Part shown: positions 1 through 5,280 of the stretch, piece by piece | Layout of the letters: each line of letters begins with the position of its first letter | Position numbering within the stretch: position 1 is the stretch's first letter | NCBI GenBank assembly: GCA_903858055.1 | Contig: CAIOHM010000417.1 | Span: 1 to 5,280 of the forward strand | Length of the DNA stretch: 5,280 nucleotides | Direction of reading: 5' to 3' | DNA from: an uncultured delta proteobacterium | Lineage (GTDB): Bacteria > Myxococcota_A > Polyangia > Polyangiales > Polyangiaceae | Made by a program: the position numbers and the translations under genes | Notes under the pieces: generated by a model | What the model saw: only the letters and a program-made list of their open reading frames with translations | What the model was told of the DNA's origin: nothing | Database searches by the model: none

Positions 1-494
1 GCGAACTCGATCGCGTAGCCCGCTGCGTGGAGGAGGCGCCCGAGCACGATGCGCCGGTTGCGCTCCTCGCTCGCGACGACGGCGATGCCCCGCTGCTGGG
101 CGGCCGCTTGCGAGGTCGATGTGCTCTGCACGGAACGCACCCGCGGGACGAGGCGCGCGAGCTCGTCGAGCGGCACGACGTCGTCGCCACCGAAGCCGTA
201 GCTCGAAGAGAACGCGAACTCGTCGGCGTTCGCGTGCAAGCTGATGAGCGGCGTGGCGGCGTGCGCGGGGTTGCGCCGGAGCTGAATCGCCATCTCCTCC
301 GCGGACTCGTCCTCGCCGTTCACCAACGCCACGCACGGCAGACCGCTCTCGAGGCTCTCGCGCGCTTCGGCGCCCACGAGGAGCGGTCGCGCGCAGCCCG
401 GGAGCGCTTCGCGGGCCACGTTGCGCAGCGCCTCGACGAGGGCGGGGGACGGGGTGCCGAGGAGCGCGAGGGGACGCACCGGGATCGAGGACAT
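1..494 (-). CDS. Tandem degenerate receiver-domain protein, partial (C-terminus beyond window)
   Basis: The frame is open from the ATG at 494 to the left edge: 164 codons with no stop, so the C-terminus is missing. Residues about 8-122 follow the alternating strand/helix order of a response-regulator receiver: strand PLALLG, helix, strand PLLVG, helix, strand VALVN, helix, strand TPLISL, then a final helix near DELARLVPRV. After a Ser/Thr/Gln-rich linker (about 123-135) a second receiver-like start appears at 137-164 (GIAVVA, then a helix ending HAAGY). The phosphorylation residues are absent in domain 1: the first-strand acidic pair is Gly13-Thr14, the acceptor position is Asn59, the Thr/Ser position is His87, and the Lys before Pro108 is Val107. 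This suggests a non-phosphorylated pseudo-receiver used for protein interaction or as a scaffold. The output domain is outside the window. The ATG is the only ATG, GTG or TTG in the 24 in-frame codons after the rsmE stop, and it lacks a clear Shine-Dalgarno. That this is a gene is fairly sure; the fold assignment is from pattern alone. Confidence 0.68.
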   Translation of the reverse strand, partial: MSSIPVRPLALLGTPSPALVEALRNVAREALPGCARPLLVGAEARESLESGLPCVALVNGEDESAEEMAIQLRRNPAHAATPLISLHANADEFAFSSSYGFGGDDVVPLDELARLVPRVRSVQSTSTSQAAAQQRGIAVVASEERNRRIVLGRLLHAAGYAIEF

Positions 495-543
495 ACCGCT
501 AGGAGACCGAGGTTCTTCCGCGCCGGCAAGGGGATCGGCACGT

Positions 544-560
544 GCGGAGCGCCTCTCCGC
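544..560 (-). other. Short GC stem-loop after rsmE
   Basis: GCGGAG at 544-549 and CTCCGC at 555-560 form a perfect 6-bp inverted repeat with a 5-nt loop. On the minus strand it begins 6 nt after the rsmE stop codon. No U-rich tract follows, so it does not fit a classical intrinsic terminator. It may mark the mRNA 3' end, slow polymerase between rsmE and the receiver-like gene, or be a chance result of high G+C. Confidence 0.3.
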
Positions 561-566
561 TGCCGC

Positions 567-1316
567 TCAGGGCGCGCGCTCGTCGGCGTCGTCGAAGGCG
601 CGCACGGCGCCGAGCACGGCCGCCGCCATGGTTTCCGTGCGCAGGACGGTCGTCCCGAAGCGGGCCGGGAGCCACCCGAGGGCTACGGCGCGCGCCCGCT
701 CCTCGCCGGTGAACCCGCCTTCGGGGCCCACGGCAAACGCGAGGGGCGTGCCCGTCGGTGCTCCGCGGAGCAGCTCGAACAAGGGAGCCGCGCCCGTGGG
801 GTCGAAGAAGACGCGGAGGGTCTCGGGGGGGCGCGCACGCAGGAGCCCCTCGTCGAGGCTGAGCGGTCCGTCGATCGTGGCCACGCGCGGCGTGCGGGCT
901 TGGCGGGCCGCCTCCGCGGCGATGCGCTCGAGGCGGCCGCGGAGCTTCGCACGACCTGCTTCTTCGAGTTTGCGCACCGAGCGCGCGGCCTCGACGACGG
1001 TCGCGTGCGTGAGCCCCAGCTCGCACGCGTCGCGGAGGCTCTCGTCGATTTTGTCGCCCTTGCCGAGGGCCTGCACGAGCTCCACCGGGCGCAGCGACGT
1101 GAGCGTCTGGTCGAGGCGCGCGACGCGCACGTGCGCCGCGTCCGCTTCGAAGGCCATGAACGTCCCGAGGGCCGTGGTGCCTTCGCCGTCGAAAAGCTCG
1201 ATCTCGTGGCCGACGCGTGCACGATGCACGACCGCCGCGTAGGCGAAAGCCTCACCGCGCAACACGAGCTCGCCCTCGACGAGCGGCGCGTGGTGCAGGC
1301 GGAGACGTCGCGCCAT
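567..1316 (-). CDS. rsmE: 16S rRNA (uracil-1498-N3)-methyltransferase RsmE
   Basis: RsmE uses S-adenosylmethionine to methylate N3 of U1498 in 16S rRNA, near the decoding centre of the 30S subunit; it is a cytoplasmic homodimer with a SPOUT (trefoil-knot) fold. The 249-residue product matches the usual family length of about 240-250. Residues 1-70 form the PUA-like RNA-binding domain, including VVHRARVGHEIELFDGEG (29-46). The SPOUT domain starts with QALGKGDKIDESLRDACELG (82-101), the family signature leading to the conserved E-L-G helix, then EAARQARTP (135-143). The cofactor-binding knot is GPEGGFTGEE (197-206), followed by VLRTET (224-229). Two positions differ from the commonest form: Thr222-Thr223 replaces the usual Pro-Arg before VLR, and Met230 follows TET where Ala or Thr is usual. 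The gene starts 6 nt after prmA and has a Shine-Dalgarno overlapping the prmA stop, so it is almost certainly co-transcribed with prmA. The neighbouring methyltransferase supports the call. Confidence 0.95.
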   Translation of the reverse strand: MARRLRLHHAPLVEGELVLRGEAFAYAAVVHRARVGHEIELFDGEGTTALGTFMAFEADAAHVRVARLDQTLTSLRPVELVQALGKGDKIDESLRDACELGLTHATVVEAARSVRKLEEAGRAKLRGRLERIAAEAARQARTPRVATIDGPLSLDEGLLRARPPETLRVFFDPTGAAPLFELLRGAPTGTPLAFAVGPEGGFTGEERARAVALGWLPARFGTTVLRTETMAAAVLGAVRAFDDADERAP

Positions 1317-1318
1317 GA

Positions 1319-1323
1319 CTCCT
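1319..1323 (-). promoter_or_regulatory. Ribosome binding site of rsmE, overlapping the prmA stop
   Basis: The minus strand reads TGAGGAGTCATG across this junction. AGGAG begins with the A of the prmA TGA and lies only 2 nt before the rsmE ATG, closer than the usual 5-9 nt. The overlap with the stop codon suggests that ribosomes ending prmA re-initiate on rsmE. No other purine-rich motif lies within 15 nt. Confidence 0.5.
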
Positions 1324-2180
1324 CAGGAGGGCTTGCGGAACGCGAGAGCGATCCACTCGCCGCGCGCGCGCTCGTCCACGAGCGTCAGGCCCGCGTACGC
1401 CTCGAGCACCTGTTCGCGTTGGAAGGCGAGGAGCCCCGAGAGGAACACGAGGCCGCCCGGGGCGACACGTGCTGCGACCTGGGGCGCGAAGGGCACGAGC
1501 ACCGAGGCCTCGATGTTCGCGAAGACGATGGGCGCCATCTCGCCACCGTCGCCCACACCGGCGGGGCGCGTGGCCACACGGGCGCTGAGTTGGTTGCGCT
1601 CCGCATTCTCGGCGACGACCGGGAGCACGTCGGCGTCGAGGTCTTCGCACACGGCCGCGGTGGCCCCGAGCACGAGCGCCACGAACGAAAGGATGCCGCT
1701 GCCGCAGCCGAGGTCGAGTACGGCTTTCCCTGCGATTTCAGCTCGATGGGCCGCGATGAGCTCCGAGACCATGCCCGTGGACTCGTGGAGCCCGGTGCCG
1801 AACGCGCGCCCCGGTTCGAGCTCGAGCACGTGGGCTGCCGGCAGGTCGCCCCACGCCTCCCAGGGCGGGCGCACCCCGACGCCCTCGCAGATGAGGAAGG
1901 GCTTGTAGTGCTTCTTCCACTCGTCGCGCCAGGCGTCGCCGATCACGTACTCGATGCGCGGGTTCCAGTCGTCTTCGAGCTCGCAGAGCGCCTCGCCCGC
2001 GAGGGTCTCGTCGGCGAACGAAGCGACCAGCGTGGTCTTGCCTTCCTCGCCTTTCGCGAGCGTGGTCGCGTCGCGCTCTTCGAGGCCTTGCGCGCCGAGA
2101 TCCCAGAGCAGAGCGCCTACCTCCTCGGCGAGCTCGGAGGGGACGTCGACGTGCACGTAGGGGTAGCGGGGTTCGCTCAT
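1323..2180 (-). CDS. prmA: Ribosomal protein L11 methyltransferase PrmA
   Basis: PrmA transfers methyl groups from S-adenosylmethionine to ribosomal protein L11 (trimethylation of alpha- and epsilon-amino groups in the E. coli enzyme) in the cytoplasm. The 285-residue product is close to the usual length of about 290. An N-terminal L11-recognition domain covers about residues 1-70 (start YPYVHVDVPSEL), followed by the linker signature WRDEWKKHYKPF (84-95). The Rossmann methyltransferase core begins with the PrmA hallmark EPGRAFGTGLHEST (122-135). It continues with motif I VLDLGCGSGILSF (154-166), the acidic strand CEDLDAD (178-184), and FANIEASVL (220-228), whose Asn222 fits the family N-I/L substrate-site motif. 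These make the assignment secure and argue for an active enzyme. The ATG overlaps the upstream patatin stop as ATGA, and no Shine-Dalgarno precedes it (the local sequence is TCCTCCCCCC), so its translation probably depends on ribosomes finishing the patatin gene. rsmE follows after 6 nt. Confidence 0.96.
   Translation of the reverse strand: MSEPRYPYVHVDVPSELAEEVGALLWDLGAQGLEERDATTLAKGEEGKTTLVASFADETLAGEALCELEDDWNPRIEYVIGDAWRDEWKKHYKPFLICEGVGVRPPWEAWGDLPAAHVLELEPGRAFGTGLHESTGMVSELIAAHRAEIAGKAVLDLGCGSGILSFVALVLGATAAVCEDLDADVLPVVAENAERNQLSARVATRPAGVGDGGEMAPIVFANIEASVLVPFAPQVAARVAPGGLVFLSGLLAFQREQVLEAYAGLTLVDERARGEWIALAFRKPS
2177..2180 (-). promoter_or_regulatory. ATGA stop/start overlap joining the patatin gene and prmA
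   Basis: The prmA ATG (2180-2178) and the patatin TGA (2179-2177) share two bases. The 20 nt before the ATG hold a pyrimidine run rather than a Shine-Dalgarno, so termination-reinitiation is the likely way prmA is translated. The junction ties L11 methyltransferase output to transcription and translation of the lipase gene. Confidence 0.7.
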
Positions 2181-3439
2181 GTGAAACCGAGGGGGGAGGA
2201 GGGCGGAACGATGTCGACGTCGAACTCTTCGTCGAAGAACGCGACGAGCTCTTCGCGGCGCGCGCGCGCGTCGGCACGACCCATTTCGATGAGCCTGCGT
2301 GCGAACACGCCGTCGAACAAGATGTAGGATGCAAGGTCGGCTTCGTCGGAGAAGCCAAGGTCGAAGAACGAGTACATGCTCTTCGAGAGGAGCTGATCGG
2401 CGCGGTATTGGCCGCGTCGAATGTGATCGGCGGCGAGGCGACCGATGTCCTCCGAGGGGCGGATCGCCAGGGCTTTCACGGCGCGGTAGGCGGGGCCACC
2501 GCGCGCGCGGGCCGAGGCGTTCATGACGCTCGAGAAGCTCGAACCGAACGCCTGCTCGCCGTCTTCGATCACGTGGTTCAAGCGCTCGAGGAGCTCGATG
2601 TCGGCGTCGAAGTGGTCGAGGAGAAATGCGTTGAGGACCTTGCCGAGGAGGAAGGGCGCGCTCGGTGCGGAGCGTGACGGGCCCGCGCTCTCGCTCTTCG
2701 TCGTGCCGCGCACCTCGCGCGAGCTTCCGATGGCCAGCACGTGGGTCGCGCCGAGGCGGAGCGCGGGGGCGATGGGCGTGTTCTGGCGGAGGCCGCCGTC
2801 GATGAAGAGCTCGCCCGCGATGCGAACCGGCGGGAAGATCAGGGGGATCGCGGCGCTCGCAAGCGCGTGGTCGGCGGTGATCGTCGCGGCCCGGAAGAGC
2901 GTGCGCGGCGGGGCCATGCGCGGTAGCTCCCAGTCGGGGCTCGTCTGCATGAAGACGTGCGTGCGGCCGGTCTGCACCTCGTTGGTGCTGATCGAGAGGG
3001 CTCGGAGCTCATGACGCTCGAGGCAGCGTGTGATGGCGCGCCAGGTGATCTCGGTCTCGACGATGTGCTGCATGGGGCGCGCGTCGAAGAGGCCGATGCC
3101 GCTCGACCCGCCGCCGAAGAGGAGCTTCGGGAGCTGTGCGATGTGGCTCGGGCCGAAGCCGAGCACCTGCGTCGTGTGCAGGTCGAGCCAGAGTTCGACG
3201 AGGCGCCGCATGCCGAGCACCGGGTCGCCCATGTGCGCCGCGAGGAAGCACGCGTTGATCGCGCCCACGCTCGTGCCTGCGAGGATGTGCACCTTCGGCG
3301 GGCGGCCCTTGAGGCGCGTGATCTCCTCGAAGATCCACGAGAGGACGCCGACTTCGTAGGCACCGCGCGCGCCGCCGCCCGAGAGCACGACGGCCACACG
3401 GCGACGAAGCGGCGGGGGGAGATCGGTGCGACTCGCCAT
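2177..3439 (-). CDS. Patatin-like phospholipase family protein
   Basis: This is a predicted serine lipid hydrolase of the patatin/NTE group, which cleaves acyl esters of phospholipids or other lipids; the substrate cannot be told from sequence. The 420-residue product has the oxyanion-hole loop SGGGARGAYEVGVL (20-33), the nucleophile elbow GTSVG (55-59, catalytic Ser57), and the catalytic Asp in DGG (Asp214 of LFIDGGLRQNTP, 211-222), preceded by ALASAAIPLIFPP (192-204). The C-terminal part (about 260-405) keeps family-typical segments such as IRPSEDIG and YILFDGVFARRLIEMG. I see no signal peptide or obvious membrane helix, so it is probably cytosolic or peripheral to the membrane. The ATG at 3439 is chosen because the family domain begins 14 residues later and a weak AGGG (3448-3451) lies 8 nt upstream. 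A TTG at 3508 would add 23 Arg/Ala-rich residues unlike the family. The stop overlaps the prmA start (ATGA), giving a coupled pair. Confidence 0.93.
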   Translation of the reverse strand: MASRTDLPPPLRRRVAVVLSGGGARGAYEVGVLSWIFEEITRLKGRPPKVHILAGTSVGAINACFLAAHMGDPVLGMRRLVELWLDLHTTQVLGFGPSHIAQLPKLLFGGGSSGIGLFDARPMQHIVETEITWRAITRCLERHELRALSISTNEVQTGRTHVFMQTSPDWELPRMAPPRTLFRAATITADHALASAAIPLIFPPVRIAGELFIDGGLRQNTPIAPALRLGATHVLAIGSSREVRGTTKSESAGPSRSAPSAPFLLGKVLNAFLLDHFDADIELLERLNHVIEDGEQAFGSSFSSVMNASARARGGPAYRAVKALAIRPSEDIGRLAADHIRRGQYRADQLLSKSMYSFFDLGFSDEADLASYILFDGVFARRLIEMGRADARARREELVAFFDEEFDVDIVPPSSPLGFT

Positions 3440-3548
3440 GCAGCGAGCCCTAGCAGGGTGCGAAAAGGATCGCGATCGCCCACGACAGCCGGGCGCCGCA
3501 GCACGCAAAAAAAGAAGTGAGGGGCGCCGGGTCAGCTCCCGCGAACGC
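3440..3548 (-). other. Intergenic spacer: T-tract flanked by GGCGCC palindromes
   Basis: This 109-nt spacer separates the TPR regulator from the patatin gene. On the minus strand a run of seven T (3513-3507) lies between two GGCGCC sites (3528-3523 and 3497-3492). The two sites and their flanks could pair as a 9-bp stem with one mismatch, but the T-run then sits inside a long loop instead of after the stem, so this is not a standard intrinsic terminator. No convincing -35/-10 pair is visible, though at 109 nt this is the likeliest place for a promoter of the patatin-prmA-rsmE unit. A weak AGGG Shine-Dalgarno for the patatin gene lies at 3448-3451. Confidence 0.4.
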
Positions 3549-5280
3549 TCAGGCGTGGGACCCGATCGTCGAGCGGCCTGGCTCGCGACGCATGATCAGA
3601 TCCGCGCTCGCGAGCAAGCTCTGCACGACCTCGCGCTGCAGAAAGCGTGCGCGGAGACGCGGTGAGCGGATTCTGCGCGCGATGCTCTGTGTAAACTGCA
3701 GGCTTCGGCGGAGCGTCGCGTCCGCCTGCGGAGACCGCAGCTCCGCGAGGATTCGAGTGCAAATCGCGCGGATGGCGAGCCCGTACTCGCAGCCCTGCAC
3801 GGCCTCGACCGGTCCGAGCGCCATGGTGACCAGGTGGTACGCCTCGTGGGGGCTCCCGAGGCGAAAGGCGGCCTCGGCTTGCAGCGCGAGCGAGAAGAGC
3901 TGAAACGAAAGCAACGACTGCGCTTGGGCGAAGCGGCTCGCCTCGATCGCCGTGCGTTGCGCGCGCACGTATTCGCCGCTCTGCAGGCACACGTACGCGC
4001 GTGCGAGGAGCGCATGGACGAGGTCGTACGCGTTCGGTTTCGCGGCGATGAACGCCTCGGTGCCCGCGAGGTGCGCCTCGCCCTCCATCAAGTCGCCCTT
4101 TTCGACGTGGACGAGCGCCGTGACGATGCGCGTCTCGCCGTAGGAGTCGTAGTCGAGGTAGCGCTCGTGGTGCCGCTCGGCGCGGCGCAGGTACGCGAGC
4201 GCGCGGTCGGTGTCGCCGAGGCCCGCGTAGCACGCGCCGATGGTGCTGAGCCCGACGGCGACGTGGATCTTGCTGTCGATGCGCTGAAGCTTCTGCAGGG
4301 CTTCGATCGTGAGGGCGATCGCGTCTTCGTAGCGGCCTTGCACGTAGAGGGCGTAGCCGAGGCTCATGAGCGAGCGGCACTCGAGGCGCACCGCGCCGAC
4401 GCGGCGGAAGACCGCGATGGCCTCCGCGTAGGTGCGCTGCGCATCTTCGACGCGTCCGACGCGGCGGAGGAGTACACCTTGAAGGCGGCTGATGGCCGCG
4501 CGCAGACGGATCGGCGGTCGCCCCTTTCGGTCGAGCACGTCGCACACGGCGAGGGCCTCGTCGCAATCTTGGAGCGCGCGGTGCGCTTCGCCTGCCTCGC
4601 GCCGGCACTCGATGAGCAGCGCCAGCGCTTCGACCAACCGGTCTTCGAGCTTGATGCGGCGCGCGAGGTCCACGGCGCGCTCGGCGAGCTGGAGCGCGTC
4701 GGCGAGGTTGCCCTGATCTTGCTCGAAGCGGCCCATGCGCAAGAGCGCGACGACCGCGAGCGAAGCCTTCCCGGTGCGTGCCGCGATGGACCGCACCGTG
4801 GTCAAGTGGCGCTCACGCTCGACGGTGCGCCCGCGCACGCGTGCTTGCGTCTCGAGGGCCTCGTGCGCGAAGAGTCTCCGGTCGTCCTGCGAGCGGGTCA
4901 GGCGAAGCACGCTGTAGGCGATCTCGGACGCGGAGAGTCCGTCGTCGACCGCGCGCGCCGCCGCGAGGGCTTCGAGGTACGCGTCGACCGCGCGGTCCAG
5001 CGCGTCTGCGGCCTCGTAATGCCGCGCGACGGTTACGGCCTGGAGTCCCCGGTAGTTCGAGAGCAGTGAGCGGTACTGGGCGATCGCGAGGTTGCGATCG
5101 ACACGCTCGCGGGCGGGCATCGTGGCGTTCGCAACGTCGCGGAGGAGCGGGTGTCGGAACTCGATCTCGTCGCCGCGGGTGTCGACGATACCGCGAGCGC
5201 CGAGGCGCGCGATCGTGTCGTCGGCGAACCCCCCGTGAAGGAGCTCGAGCTCACCGGTGAGGATCGCGCCGCCGGAGACC
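3549..5280 (-). CDS. TPR-repeat regulatory protein, C-terminal part of a kinase- or ATPase-linked regulator (5' end beyond window)
   Basis: The frame is open from the TGA at 3551-3549 through the right edge, giving 576 visible residues without a start. The ATG at 5120 is internal: the 53 codons before it encode VDTRGDEIEFRHPLLRDVAN just ahead of PARERVDRN. This resembles the F-R-H-x-L-x-R-D segment that ends the helical/winged-helix part of AAA/STAND ATPase modules in PknK-like Ser/Thr kinases, MalT/LuxR-type regulators and some nucleotide cyclases. From about visible residue 80 to 520 there are successive helix pairs of tetratricopeptide type, for example ALDRAVDAYLEAL, GRVEDAQRTYAEAIAVFRRV, GRYEDAIALTIEALQKL, GDTDRALAYLRRAERH and GEYVRAQRTAIEASRFA. 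The tail SPRLRARFLQREVVQSLLASADLI resembles the end of myxobacterial PknK-like kinases. By family, the TPRs bind a partner and the ATPase acts as a switch; the input or kinase domain, if any, lies outside the window. The TPR call is firm, the kinase link is inference. Confidence 0.82.
   Translation of the reverse strand, partial: VSGGAILTGELELLHGGFADDTIARLGARGIVDTRGDEIEFRHPLLRDVANATMPARERVDRNLAIAQYRSLLSNYRGLQAVTVARHYEAADALDRAVDAYLEALAAARAVDDGLSASEIAYSVLRLTRSQDDRRLFAHEALETQARVRGRTVERERHLTTVRSIAARTGKASLAVVALLRMGRFEQDQGNLADALQLAERAVDLARRIKLEDRLVEALALLIECRREAGEAHRALQDCDEALAVCDVLDRKGRPPIRLRAAISRLQGVLLRRVGRVEDAQRTYAEAIAVFRRVGAVRLECRSLMSLGYALYVQGRYEDAIALTIEALQKLQRIDSKIHVAVGLSTIGACYAGLGDTDRALAYLRRAERHHERYLDYDSYGETRIVTALVHVEKGDLMEGEAHLAGTEAFIAAKPNAYDLVHALLARAYVCLQSGEYVRAQRTAIEASRFAQAQSLLSFQLFSLALQAEAAFRLGSPHEAYHLVTMALGPVEAVQGCEYGLAIRAICTRILAELRSPQADATLRRSLQFTQSIARRIRSPRLRARFLQREVVQSLLASADLIMRREPGRSTIGSHA

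Noticed and set aside
27..2327. Very long plus-strand open frame spanning the left half of the window
   Set aside because: It is the exact codon-aligned antisense of prmA, rsmE and the receiver-like gene. Its translation is Arg/Glu/His/Gly-rich with no recognisable domain, while the minus strand carries clear family motifs.
3472..3479. GCGATCGC palindrome in the patatin leader
   Set aside because: It resembles the cyanobacterial HIP1 core, but a similar GCGATCGC occurs near 5080 inside coding sequence and I see no enrichment, so chance in G+C-rich DNA suffices.
3440..3508. TTG at 3508 as the start of the patatin gene
   Set aside because: It would add 23 Arg/Ala/Ser-rich residues unlike the family. 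The ATG at 3439 sits a normal distance before the GGGARG motif and has a weak Shine-Dalgarno.
3492..3528. Sigma-54 promoter (GG-N10-GC) ahead of the patatin gene
   Set aside because: The spacing between the candidate GG and the GC after the T-tract is about 20 nt rather than 10, so the element does not fit.
3507..3530. Rho-independent terminator after the TPR gene
   Set aside because: The T-run is not preceded by a compact stem. The only pairing available places the T-run inside the loop.
3532..4608. Long alternative minus-strand frame within the TPR gene
   Set aside because: The translation is Arg/Pro/Ala-rich low-complexity sequence typical of an out-of-frame read in G+C-rich DNA, and it overlaps the well-supported TPR frame.
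3834..5069. Long plus-strand open frame opposite the TPR gene
   Set aside because: It is codon-aligned antisense to the TPR protein and stays open for the same codon-bias reason. No domain is recognisable, and it ends where the sense strand uses a TCA serine codon.

Overview
This is an ordinary, strongly G+C-rich bacterial chromosomal segment with five protein-coding genes, all on the minus strand and tightly packed. The two outer genes run off the window edges. Codon usage is heavily biased to G/C in the third position. The mix of a kinase/STAND-type ATPase-TPR regulator, a degenerate receiver-domain protein and a patatin phospholipase suggests a large-genome, signalling-rich organism such as a myxobacterium (Myxococcota, Polyangiales-like). 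That taxonomic guess is inference from gene style and composition, not from a marker gene.

In transcription order (right to left): (1) 5280-3549, the C-terminal part of a large regulatory protein, visible as the end of an ATPase-associated helical/winged-helix module followed by a long TPR array. It has no start in the window. (2) A 109-nt spacer with a T-tract flanked by two GGCGCC palindromes. (3) 3439-2177, a complete patatin-like phospholipase with its Ser-Asp dyad intact. (4) 2180-1323, ribosomal protein L11 methyltransferase PrmA, whose ATG overlaps the patatin TGA in an ATGA junction. (5) 1316-567, 16S rRNA m3U1498 methyltransferase RsmE, 6 nt after prmA, with its Shine-Dalgarno on the prmA stop codon. 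(6) A 72-nt spacer with a small GC stem-loop. (7) 494-1, a protein opening with one complete and one partial receiver-like domain, both lacking the usual phosphorylation residues. It runs off the left edge.

Patatin, prmA and rsmE look like one transcription unit. prmA-rsmE is a translation-modification pair seen together in many bacteria, one enzyme acting on ribosomal protein L11 and the other on 16S rRNA. The patatin gene in front of them is the less expected member. The receiver-like gene may be co-transcribed or separate. I see no RNA genes, mobile elements, CRISPR arrays or convincing promoters, and no stretch over 300 bases lacks a gene. I did not find a clear novel system. The most interesting items are the pseudo-receiver protein at the left edge and the translationally coupled phospholipase-prmA junction.
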